Assembly (NCBI GenBank): GCA_905215425.1
Contig: CAJMQD010000040.1
Location: 1-7,297, forward strand
Origin: an uncultured bacterium
Lineage (GTDB): Bacteria; Bacillota; Clostridia; Oscillospirales; Oscillospiraceae
Length of the DNA stretch: 7,297 nucleotides
Direction of reading: 5' to 3'
Shown: positions 1-5,062 of the stretch, in pieces
How the letters are laid out: each line of letters starts with the position of its first letter
How positions within the stretch are numbered: position 1 is the first letter of the stretch
The notes under the pieces: generated by a model
Database searches by the model: none
Told to the model about the DNA's origin: nothing
What the model saw: the letters and a program-made list of their open reading frames with translations, nothing else
Made by a program: the position numbers and the translations under genes

Positions 1-118
1 AATTCCCCGCCGCCGCCAGGGCGGCGTCTATCTTTAGGTTGTCCGCGTTGAAATCCGTCCGGCGGACGTAGTCGTCCGGGGACCACTGGTTCAGTTGGAA
101 ATTGGTGGTTTGGGTCAT
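1..118 (-). CDS. Partial small phage tail-associated-like protein (N-terminus only)
   Basis: This open reading frame starts with ATG at 118 and runs off the left edge after 39 codons. The start is supported by an AGGAGG-type ribosome binding site at about 126-132. The visible protein begins MTQTTNFQLNQWSPDDYVRR and continues with a T-D-F-N-A-D-N segment and an I-D-A-A-L-A-A-A stretch. This pattern (an MTxTTNxQLxxW opening, then a DFNxDNxKIDAAL segment) resembles short proteins encoded near tail-fibre genes of Clostridia prophages. That is recognition by eye, not a search result. The frame is open throughout and no stop is seen. If correct, a prophage or phage remnant lies to the left of the window. 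It could also be an unrelated hypothetical protein. Confidence 0.6.
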   Translation of the reverse strand, partial: MTQTTNFQLNQWSPDDYVRRTDFNADNLKIDAALAAAGN

Positions 119-181
119 TGTGCGTTCCTCCTTAAAATTTAATATGCACGTCGGGGTACAAATCGACTTTTTCGGCGCGCC

Positions 182-265
182 GGGCGGCCACATAGGGCCG
201 CCCCTACAATGTGTAACGTCCGTTGATCGCATTCCGTAGGGGCCGCCCCATGTGGCGGTCCGCCC
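182..265. repeat. Imperfect inverted repeat, GC-rich intergenic element
   Basis: The arm at 182-207 and the arm at 236-265 are reverse complements over most of their length. Reading both outward from GTAGGGGC, 19 of 21 positions agree, and the second arm then has a few extra bases before the shared CGCCC end. The spacer is 28 nt. As RNA either strand could form a long hairpin. There is no T-run at the expected place, so it does not look like a simple terminator. It lies between the divergent genes at 118 and 594, alongside a second repeat family. Similar GGGGC/GGCCGCCC intergenic palindromes occur in gut Clostridia genomes (general recollection, not checked). Confidence 0.7.
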
Positions 266-267
266 CC

Positions 268-396
268 TTGTCACTGCCGTGGGAATCCGTAATCCCCGGG
301 GAACGGATTGCCGCGGCGTAGGACGGATTGCCGCGCCAGTCTGCGGACTGGCTCGCAATGACACAGCGGCGGCGGGCATACTGGCTCGCAATGACA
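268..396. repeat. Dispersed palindromic repeat, decayed cluster (copy 1)
   Basis: The cluster begins with a TCACTGCCGTGGGAATCCGT arm end (271-290). It then has a partial ACGGATTGCCGCG (303-315), a full 41-bp unit (323-363), and a second copy of the unit's end, CTGGCTCGCAATGACA (381-396). The full unit contains the perfect hairpin GCCAGTC-TGCG-GACTGGC and is identical to 3023-3063. The pattern belongs to the widespread GTCATTGCGAG...GCAATCCG type of bacterial intergenic repeat. The internal duplications suggest recombination or slippage within the repeat. No transposase is nearby, so it would be a non-autonomous element. Confidence 0.85.
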
Positions 397-490
397 GGGC
401 GCGGTGTAAAATACCTTCTATACTCCCCGCGCACCCCGCCGGAATTGCACGATTTTATACATATTTTGGAAATTACGGCCGGATTCTGTC

Positions 491-519
491 TTGCGCCCGG
501 CAGACACCTGTGGTATCCT
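491..519 (+). promoter_or_regulatory. Candidate sigma-70-type promoter for the WYL regulator
   Basis: TTGCGC (491-496) and TATCCT (514-519) are separated by exactly 17 nt. A TG one base before the -10 (511-512) makes it an extended -10. It would start transcription about 67 nt before the ATG at 594. The -35 matches consensus only in part, so the call depends on spacing and the extended -10. Confidence 0.4.
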
Positions 520-593
520 CAAAGAAAAGTCCGGTTTTTAGTACCATTCCTCTGATAGCCTAAAGGGACAAAAGAACGAACGGAGGGACCGCC

Positions 594-1583
594 ATGGCAA
601 AGGGCGCAAACCAAAAGGCCAAGCTGCTCCGCCTGGCCCAGCTGCTGTTGACCCAGTCGGACGAGGAACACCCCCTGTCCATCCGGCAGATCATCGCCGA
701 ACTGGCGAAATACGACATTTCCGCCGAGCGCAAGAGCATCTATGACGACATGGAGGCCCTGCGCACCCTGGGCCTGGATGTGCAGAGCCGGAAGGGCGGC
801 AGTCCCGGCTGGTTCGTCGCCCAGCGGGAGTTTGAGCTGCCCGAGCTGAAGCTGCTGGTGGACGCGGTGCAGTCCAGCCGCTTCCTCACCCGCAGAAAGA
901 GCGACGCCCTGATCCACAAGCTGGAGGGGCTGACCAGCGTCTATCAGGCCCAGCAGCTCCAGCGGCAGGTGTATGTCACCGGCCGGGTGAAGGTGATGAA
1001 CGAGAGCATCTATTACAACGTGGATAAGCTCCACAGCGCCATCGCCCAGCGCCGGGCCATCACCTTCCGCTATTTCGACTACGACGTCCGCCTGAACAAG
1101 GTCTACCGCCGGGACGGGGCGCGGTATACCGTGTCCCCCTACGGGCTGATCTGGAGCAGCGACTTCTACTATCTGGCCGCCTACGACCACGCCCACAGTC
1201 AGATGCGCCACTACCGCGTGGACAAGATGGAGGAGATCGCCGTCACCTGCCTGCCCCGCCAGGGGGAGGACCGCTATCCCAACTTCGACCTGGCCACCTA
1301 TGGGCAGAAGCACTTCGGGATGTTCGCCGGACAGGAGGCCACGGTGCGTCTGCGCTGCCGCCGCGCCATGGTGGGGGTGGTGCTGGACCGCTTCGGCCGG
1401 GATGTGATCCTGGTGCCCGACGGGGAGGAGTATTTTACGCTGTCTCTGCCCCTGGTGGTCAGTCCCCAGTTCTTCGGCTGGCTGTTCGGCCTGGAGGACA
1501 ACGTGGAGCTGCTGGGGCCGCCGGAGGCTGTGGCGGCGTATCGCCGCTCCCTGGCTAAGGTGGCGGCTCTATATGAGAAATAA
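594..1583 (+). CDS. WYL domain-containing helix-turn-helix transcriptional regulator
   Basis: A 329-residue cytoplasmic DNA-binding regulator. Residues about 8-62 form a DeoR/HTH_11-type winged helix (SIRQIIAEL, then ERKSIYDDMEALRTLG as the likely recognition helix and wing entry). Residues about 140-215 form a WYL domain: the family's namesake stretch is D-F-Y-Y-L-A-A-Y at 190-197, with F in place of the usual W, followed by a basic RHYRVDKM segment. Residues about 235-325 match the C-terminal WCX extension common in these proteins. Length and domain order are typical of the family, in which WYL domains bind ligands or nucleic acids and control transcription. The ATG at 594 is preceded by GGAGG at 582-586 with a 7-nt spacer. 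It stands alone, with a terminator directly after it and repeats before it, so its target cannot be read from context. There is no sign of a phage-defence island of the kind some WYL regulators control. Confidence 0.93.
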   Translation: MAKGANQKAKLLRLAQLLLTQSDEEHPLSIRQIIAELAKYDISAERKSIYDDMEALRTLGLDVQSRKGGSPGWFVAQREFELPELKLLVDAVQSSRFLTRRKSDALIHKLEGLTSVYQAQQLQRQVYVTGRVKVMNESIYYNVDKLHSAIAQRRAITFRYFDYDVRLNKVYRRDGARYTVSPYGLIWSSDFYYLAAYDHAHSQMRHYRVDKMEEIAVTCLPRQGEDRYPNFDLATYGQKHFGMFAGQEATVRLRCRRAMVGVVLDRFGRDVILVPDGEEYFTLSLPLVVSPQFFGWLFGLEDNVELLGPPEAVAAYRRSLAKVAALYEK

Positions 1584-1587
1584 GGGA

Positions 1588-1624
1588 AAAAGGGCGTTCT
1601 CCTGTTGCCGGAGGGCGCTCTTTT
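1588..1624 (+). terminator. Rho-independent terminator after the WYL regulator
   Basis: The 15-bp stem (1588-1602 with 1610-1624) includes three G-T wobbles and closes a 7-nt loop. It ends in TTTT and starts 4 nt after the TAA stop. The A-tract on the left arm pairs with the T-tract. The T-run is short, so efficiency may be moderate. Confidence 0.8.
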
Positions 1625-1625
1625 G

Positions 1626-1634
1626 TGGTAGAAT
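1626..1634 (+). promoter_or_regulatory. Candidate extended -10 for the cyclodeaminase gene
   Basis: TGGTAGAAT has the TGn plus TAGAAT form of an extended -10 and sits directly after the terminator, about 48 nt before the ATG at 1683. No good -35 exists at 16-18 nt upstream, because that position falls inside the terminator stem. An independent promoter here makes sense only if the terminator isolates the gene from the WYL regulator. Confidence 0.3.
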
Positions 1635-1682
1635 TCGTGCAGAACAAGCCGCCGCCCTCCAGCGGCGGGGAAGGAGCACAAT

Positions 1683-2303
1683 ATGGACGATACCATGAAA
1701 TCCTGCCGGGAGTTTGTCGCGGCGCTGGCCTCCTCTGCCCCCGCTCCCGGGGGCGGAGGGGCCGCCGCCCTGGCCGCCGCCCTGGGGACGGCCCTGGGGA
1801 ATATGGTGGCCGCCCTCACCGTGGGCAAGAAGAAATACGCCGACGTAGAGGAGGAGCTCCGGGGCCTGATGGCCCGGTGTGAGCAGCTGCAGGCCGAGCT
1901 GCTGGACCAGGTGGCAGCTGACGCAGAGGGTTTTCTCCCTCTGGCCCAGGCCTACGGCATCCCCAAGGACGATCCCGCCCGTGCAGAGGTTCTGGAGGCG
2001 GCCACCCTGACCGCCTGCGCCGCTCCGGTGCGCATCATGGAGCTGTGCGGCCAGAGTCTGGAGGTCATTGAGGTAATGGCGGAGAAGGGCTCCCGGCTGG
2101 CGGTGTCCGATGCAGGCTGCGCCGCAGCCCTGGTGAAGGGGGCGCTGGAGGCCGCATCCCTCAACGTGTTTGTCAACACCAGGTCTCTGAAGGACCGGGA
2201 GAAGGCTGCGGAGCTGAATATCCACTGCCTGACCATGCTGGATCAGTATGGCGGGCGGGCCGACCGGATCTTCGCCCGGGTCAAAGACGACCTGTTGGGC
2301 TGA
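1683..2303 (+). CDS. Cyclodeaminase/cyclohydrolase family protein (FTCD-C/FchA-like)
   Basis: A 206-residue, mostly helical cytoplasmic protein of the formiminotransferase-cyclodeaminase C-terminal family. The signature is the early A-P-G-G-G-G-A-A-A-L stretch (residues 21-30) followed by an Ala-rich helix and MVAALTVGKKKY (41-52), all typical of this fold. Members convert 5,10-methenyl-THF to 10-formyl-THF (methenyl-THF cyclohydrolase, FchA) or deaminate 5-formimino-THF in histidine or purine breakdown. Length fits the stand-alone form. Sequence alone does not separate the two activities, and no folD, formate-THF ligase or glutamate formiminotransferase gene is in view, so no symbol is given. 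The ATG at 1683 has AAGGAG at 1671-1676 with a 6-nt spacer; the ATG four codons later would be too far from it. It lies 99 nt after the WYL gene with a terminator between, so it is probably a separate transcription unit. Confidence 0.9.
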   Translation: MDDTMKSCREFVAALASSAPAPGGGGAAALAAALGTALGNMVAALTVGKKKYADVEEELRGLMARCEQLQAELLDQVAADAEGFLPLAQAYGIPKDDPARAEVLEAATLTACAAPVRIMELCGQSLEVIEVMAEKGSRLAVSDAGCAAALVKGALEAASLNVFVNTRSLKDREKAAELNIHCLTMLDQYGGRADRIFARVKDDLLG

Positions 2304-2308
2304 CCGGC

Positions 2309-2336
2309 TTGTATTTCCCGTCAGAGGTGCTGTAAT
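2309..2336 (+). promoter_or_regulatory. Candidate promoter for the HD-domain gene
   Basis: TTGTAT (2309-2314) and TGTAAT (2331-2336) are 16 nt apart, with a TG one base before the -10. Transcription would start near 2343, leaving a leader of about 33 nt before the ATG at 2376. The match is moderate. Read-through from the cyclodeaminase gene is the alternative, as no terminator is seen between the two genes. Confidence 0.35.
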
Positions 2337-2341
2337 ACCCG

Positions 2342-2358
2342 CAAAAGAAATTCTTTTG
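2342..2358. promoter_or_regulatory. 17-bp perfect palindrome at the predicted start of the HD-gene mRNA
   Basis: CAAAAGAA-A-TTCTTTTG is perfectly symmetric around 2350. It coincides with the predicted transcription start and lies just before the GAGG ribosome binding site (2363-2366). It could be an operator, or a weak hairpin at the 5' end of the message. With a one-base centre the RNA hairpin would be strained, so a protein-binding site is the more natural reading, but this is inference. Confidence 0.35.
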
Positions 2359-2375
2359 TTTTGAGGCATACTGTT

Positions 2376-2861
2376 ATGGACACTGAATTAAAAAATACCC
2401 TCCGGGCGCTGAGGGGACACGGCCGCTTTCAGCTGCAGCGCCGCCTGTATCAGCACGGTACCACCACCGTTATGCGCCACTGCGTCAACGTGGCGGCGGC
2501 CAGCCTGCTGCTGGCCCGGGTGCTGCGGCTGCGGGTGGATAAGCAGGCGCTCATCCGCGGGGCGCTGCTCCACGACTATTTCCTTTACGACTGGCATGAC
2601 CCCAGTCATAAGAGAGAGGGCCTGCACGGCTTTGTTCACCCGAAAACGGCCCTGAAAAACGCCAGAGAGGATTTTGAGCTGTCCCCGGTGGAGGAGAACA
2701 TCATTGTCCGGCATATGTTCCCCCTGACGCCCCACCCTCCCGCCTGTCGAGAGGCCTGGCTGGTGTGTGCGGCGGATAAATACTGCGCCCTGCAGGAGAC
2801 CGTCCATCCCCTTTTCTCCCGCCTGCGCCGGCGAAGCTCCGGTGCAAAACGCCGGTCTTGA
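2376..2861 (+). CDS. HD domain-containing protein (putative metal-dependent phosphohydrolase)
   Basis: A 161-residue soluble protein of the HD superfamily. Numbering from ATG 2376, the metal-binding pattern is H35 (RHCVNVA), H66-D67 (GALLHDYFLYDWHD), H88 (GFVHPKTAL), H113 (VRHMFPL) and D134 (AADKYCAL). The H...HD...H...H...D spacing resembles small stand-alone HD proteins common in Clostridia. HD proteins generally hydrolyse nucleotide or other phosphate esters; the substrate here is unknown. The ATG at 2376 is preferred because GAGG (2363-2366) lies 9 nt before it. A TTG at 2361 is in frame, but it overlaps that site and has no site of its own. The C-terminus is a short Arg/Ser/Lys-rich tail (from about residue 148), encoded where the DNA has a GC-rich inverted repeat. 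The tail may be poorly conserved. The gene follows the cyclodeaminase gene by 72 nt and could share its transcript. Confidence 0.88.
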   Translation: MDTELKNTLRALRGHGRFQLQRRLYQHGTTTVMRHCVNVAAASLLLARVLRLRVDKQALIRGALLHDYFLYDWHDPSHKREGLHGFVHPKTALKNAREDFELSPVEENIIVRHMFPLTPHPPACREAWLVCAADKYCALQETVHPLFSRLRRRSSGAKRRS

Positions 2862-2912
2862 GCCAGCGGTCTATTCCCTCACCGGCTTACGGTCATAGAA
2901 CTCCACAAGACA

Positions 2913-3109
2913 AAAACCCTGTCAGGCTCTGCCCAATGTCATTCAGTTAAGAGAAACCTGTCATTCCGAGGCAGTGACCGATGTCACTGCCGTGGGAATC
3001 CGTATTCAAAACGTCAGAGAAAACGGATTGCCGCGCCAGTCTGCGGACTGGCTCGCAATGACAAAGCCCTTAACTTAATGGCATTGCAGGCTCTGCCTGA
3101 CAGGGTTTT
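2913..3109. repeat. About 200-bp nested palindromic element with 39-41-bp terminal inverted repeats
   Basis: The outer arms at 2913-2951 and 3069-3109 are reverse complements. They share a 15-base AAAACCCTGTCAGGC end and a conserved AATG(T/C)CATT(C/A)AGTTAAG inner end, with a diverged 7-9-nt segment between. They enclose a second palindromic element (2959-3063). No coding frame inside is convincing and there is no transposase. The structure resembles a MITE-like element or one repeat inserted into another. It fills most of the 355-bp gap between the HD and phospholipase genes, and as RNA would form a long cruciform-like hairpin. The flanks 2862-2912 and 3110-3200 show nothing else clear apart from the motif at 3112-3147. 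Confidence 0.85.
2959..3063. repeat. Dispersed palindromic repeat (copy 2, complete, two hairpin arms)
   Basis: The left arm (2959-3003) opens with TGTCATTCCGAG, contains the near-perfect hairpin GGCAGTGAC-CGAT-GTCACTGCC, and ends GGGAATCCGT. The right arm (3023-3063), read on the minus strand, opens TGTCATTGCGAG, contains the hairpin GCCAGTC-CGCA-GACTGGC, and ends GGCAATCCGT. The two arms are therefore diverged inverted copies of one unit joined by 19 nt. The right arm is identical over 41 bp to 323-363 near the window start. Confidence 0.88.
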
Positions 3110-3141
3110 CCGGTATCCTTCACAAAAAGTTTACATTCCAG

Positions 3142-3150
3142 TGATAGAAT
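3142..3150 (+). promoter_or_regulatory. Candidate extended -10 for the phospholipase C family gene
   Basis: TGATAGAAT has the extended -10 form (TG, one base, TAGAAT) and lies about 67 nt before the ATG at 3217. No convincing -35 is found 16-18 nt upstream. It is part of a sequence stretch (3112-3147) that resembles 512-558 upstream of the WYL gene, so it may instead be the edge of a repeat. Confidence 0.25.
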
Positions 3151-3216
3151 CCCCCACCCCAGTGTGTTAGTCTTGCCTCTGGATCCGAAATTGCTCCCCT
3201 TTGGAAAGGATGTACT

Positions 3217-3780
3217 ATGAACAAGCTTGGACATTTAACCGCCACTGGTTTATTAGCGCAGGAACTTCCCCGGCGCTACCGCTTTTTCCTGAAGCTGGGC
3301 AGCCTGCTGCCTGATCTCCTGGTCTTTACCTATGTGGGCGGGCACAATTGGGACTCCACCCGGGACAAGACCGCCCGCCGGATGCTCCGTCTGGAGGAAA
3401 CCGGCCGGGAGAGCTGCGCCTCTTATCTGCGGCTGGGATATATTCTGCATTATGTTCAGGACTACTTTACCTACCCCCATAACAGTTGGTATCCCGGCTC
3501 GATGGCAGAACACGGGATTTACGAGCTGGCCCTGACCGCCTATGCCCGCCGCCAAGAAACAGCACCCCAGAGCATCCGGCCTGCCCGCTCTGCCCAGGCC
3601 CTGATGGACTGCCTGACCCAGACCCACCGGGAGTATGCCCGGCAAACTCCCGGCGTGGGGACCGACTTTACGTATCTCATGTCCGCGGCCGAGCAGGTGT
3701 TGAGCTACTACGCCCAGGTGTTCCAACAGAACGAGGCGGAGTTCACCCTGGTTCTCCATCCGGCGGAAAAACTAAACTGA
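3217..3780 (+). CDS. Zinc-dependent phospholipase C family protein
   Basis: A 187-residue protein matching the Zn-dependent phospholipase C/S1-P1 nuclease fold. The metal-site residues line up with Clostridium perfringens alpha-toxin. H6 (GHL), D33 (GSLLPDLL) and H43 (GGHNW) precede the core motif H78-YVQ-D82-YFTYP-H88-N; H99 and E103 (EHGIYE) follow. The spacings H78/D82/H88 and H99/E103 equal those of the toxin's H126/D130/H136 and H148/E152. The toxin's first ligand, its N-terminal Trp, has no equivalent. No signal peptide or membrane segment is visible, so it probably acts in the cytoplasm, unlike secreted phospholipases C. There is no C-terminal C2-like domain. Substrate is unknown; phospholipase activity is a family inference. 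The ATG has AAAGGA at 3205-3210 with a 6-nt spacer. It is followed by a strong terminator and appears to be a single-gene unit. Confidence 0.88.
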   Translation: MNKLGHLTATGLLAQELPRRYRFFLKLGSLLPDLLVFTYVGGHNWDSTRDKTARRMLRLEETGRESCASYLRLGYILHYVQDYFTYPHNSWYPGSMAEHGIYELALTAYARRQETAPQSIRPARSAQALMDCLTQTHREYARQTPGVGTDFTYLMSAAEQVLSYYAQVFQQNEAEFTLVLHPAEKLN

Positions 3781-3800
3781 CCGGTTTATGGTCAACGACA

Positions 3801-3837
3801 ATGCGGGACCCAGCATACGCTGGATCCCGCATTTTTT
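3801..3837 (+). terminator. Strong rho-independent terminator after the phospholipase C family gene
   Basis: The 14-position stem (3801-3814 with 3819-3832) has one C-A mismatch and a 4-nt ATAC loop, followed by a run of six T ending at 3837. It starts 20 nt after the TGA stop. The convergent nucleosidase gene ends at 3839, so on the minus strand the same hairpin follows that gene too. The T-run on that side is poor (ATTGTCGTT), so termination there would be weaker. Confidence 0.92.
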
Positions 3838-3838
3838 G

Positions 3839-4558
3839 TTACAGCAGCGCCAGAGTGCGCTTGACAATGGCGGCAGAACGGTCCGCCGTCTCCTGTTCAA
3901 ACTGGTCGAAGGAGGACGGAGCCGTGCCATCCGCCAGATCAGAGATGACCCGGATCACGCCGAAGGGAACTCCGGACAGCGCCGCCGCCTGGGCAATGGC
4001 GCCGCCCTCCATCTCCGCGGCAGAGGCGTGGAACTGCTCCCAGATCGCCGCCTTGCTCTCGCGGCCGGAGATAAATTGGTCCCCGGTGGCCACCGTGCCC
4101 CGGTGGACATGCCCCTCCCCCAGGAGGGCGCACGCCGCCTGGAACAGACTGTCCTGTACCTTCTGCTCCGGCACAAACACGGTGGGCTTGCTGCTGTCTC
4201 CGCCGGTACACAGGTAGCCTTTGGCGTGGCCGAAGGCGGTAACGTCGAAGTCATGCTGCACCAAGCCGTCGGCCACCACAGCGTCCCCTACGGACAGCCC
4301 GGGGGCCACCCCGCCGGCGATCCCCGTGTTGATCAAAGCGCTGGGGGCGAAGGCGTCGATGAGCACCTGAGCGGTGCGGGCGGCGTTTACCTTGCCCACG
4401 CCGCACTTGACCAGCACCACGGGACTGTCCTCCAGCGTGCCGGTATAAAAAACAAGTCCATGAAGGGTGCGGTCCTCTCGCCCCTTCAGCGCGGCGATCA
4501 GGCTGGACAGCTCGCTGTCCATGGCGCCGATCACCCCCACCGGCTGCTTACTGCTCAT
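3839..4558 (-). CDS. mtnN: 5'-methylthioadenosine/S-adenosylhomocysteine nucleosidase
   Basis: A 239-residue cytoplasmic enzyme that cleaves adenine from 5'-methylthioadenosine and S-adenosylhomocysteine. Recognisable parts are VGVIGAMDSEL at the N-terminus (E16 corresponds to catalytic Glu12 of E. coli MTAN), NTGIAGGV in the ribose/phosphate loop, the substrate-binding AAEMEGGAIAQ, and VISDLADG with the catalytic Asp. Length is near the usual 230. The ATG at 4558 has GGAGGA 6 nt upstream, and that site lies inside the luxS coding region. The start overlaps the luxS stop by 11 nt, so translation is probably coupled. The enzyme makes the S-ribosylhomocysteine that LuxS uses, so the two genes form a two-step SAH detoxification unit. 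The gene ends against the terminator of the convergent phospholipase gene. Confidence 0.96.
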   Translation of the reverse strand: MSSKQPVGVIGAMDSELSSLIAALKGREDRTLHGLVFYTGTLEDSPVVLVKCGVGKVNAARTAQVLIDAFAPSALINTGIAGGVAPGLSVGDAVVADGLVQHDFDVTAFGHAKGYLCTGGDSSKPTVFVPEQKVQDSLFQAACALLGEGHVHRGTVATGDQFISGRESKAAIWEQFHASAAEMEGGAIAQAAALSGVPFGVIRVISDLADGTAPSSFDQFEQETADRSAAIVKRTLALL

Positions 4559-5009
4559 ACTGCATCCTCCCCTCGTTCCAGTCCTTCAAAACCGCCAGCA
4601 TATCGGCGGCCACCGTCCGGGCACCGGGCAGGTCGTGTTCCAGATAGTTGCCGCACTCCCAGCGCTTGCTGCCGGGGATCTCCCCCTCGAAGTCCCGGAT
4701 AAACCGGAAGCTCTCCTGAACCAGCGCCAGGGCGTCGCCGTGGGACATGGTGTCCCGCACCAGCAGATAGAACCCGGTGCGGCAGCCCATGGGCCCCACA
4801 TAGACCACATCGTCGGTAAAGCGGCTGTTCCGGGCATAGGTGGCAAACAGGTGCTCGAAGGTGTGCAGCGCCCCGTTGGCCAGATAATCGCCCCCATTGG
4901 GCTTTTTCATGCGGATATCATAGGTGACGACATCCCCGTCGATCCGGGAGATGTACATGCCTTTTTCCAGTTTATCGTGGTTCACCGTAAAGCTGGCGAT
5001 CTGTTTCAT
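4548..5009 (-). CDS. luxS: S-ribosylhomocysteine lyase LuxS
   Basis: A 153-residue metalloenzyme converting S-ribosylhomocysteine to homocysteine and DPD, the precursor of autoinducer-2. The metal ligands are visible as H49 and H53 in LHTFEHL and C119 in WECGNYLEHDL. E52 and C76 (VGPMGCRTGFY) match the catalytic Glu and Cys. Length is standard. The ATG at 5009 is preceded by GGAGA at 5018-5022, 8 nt away. It lies 77 nt downstream of the LysR gene on the same strand and overlaps the nucleosidase gene at its 3' end. A consensus-like promoter at 5063-5091 probably drives both genes. Whether AI-2 acts as a signal here, or LuxS serves only the activated methyl cycle, cannot be told; no AI-2 receptor or uptake gene is in view. 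Confidence 0.98.
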   Translation of the reverse strand: MKQIASFTVNHDKLEKGMYISRIDGDVVTYDIRMKKPNGGDYLANGALHTFEHLFATYARNSRFTDDVVYVGPMGCRTGFYLLVRDTMSHGDALALVQESFRFIRDFEGEIPGSKRWECGNYLEHDLPGARTVAADMLAVLKDWNEGRMQYEQ

Positions 5010-5062
5010 ACTGTATTTCTCCGTTTCTTTCTTCGGCTCCGTTATGGGGCCGGATTGTTTTT

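Noticed and set aside
268..396. CRISPR array or tRNA in the repeat cluster
   Set aside because: Copies are truncated and irregularly spaced without unique spacers, no cas gene is present, and the hairpins do not form a cloverleaf or carry a TPsiC-like loop.
252..563. Small plus-strand frames across the repeat region before the WYL gene
   Set aside because: They are made mostly of the palindromic repeats, have no ribosome binding site, and overlap the likely promoter at 491-519.
519..1313. Long minus-strand frame opposite the WYL gene
   Set aside because: It is the antisense shadow of a clear helix-turn-helix/WYL coding region in GC-rich DNA. Its Val/Gly/Leu/His-rich composition shows no family pattern.
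2361..2375. TTG start five codons upstream for the HD gene
   Set aside because: The TTG overlaps the GAGG that serves the ATG at 2376 and has no ribosome binding site of its own.
2828..2855. CCGGCG...CGCCGG inverted repeat at the end of the HD gene as a terminator
   Set aside because: It lies inside the coding region, has a 16-nt loop, and is not followed by a T-run.
3788..4702. 304-codon plus-strand frame over mtnN and luxS
   Set aside because: It lies antisense to two enzymes with intact catalytic motifs, runs through the terminator at 3801-3837, and its product is low-complexity Gly/Arg/Pro/Ala-rich.
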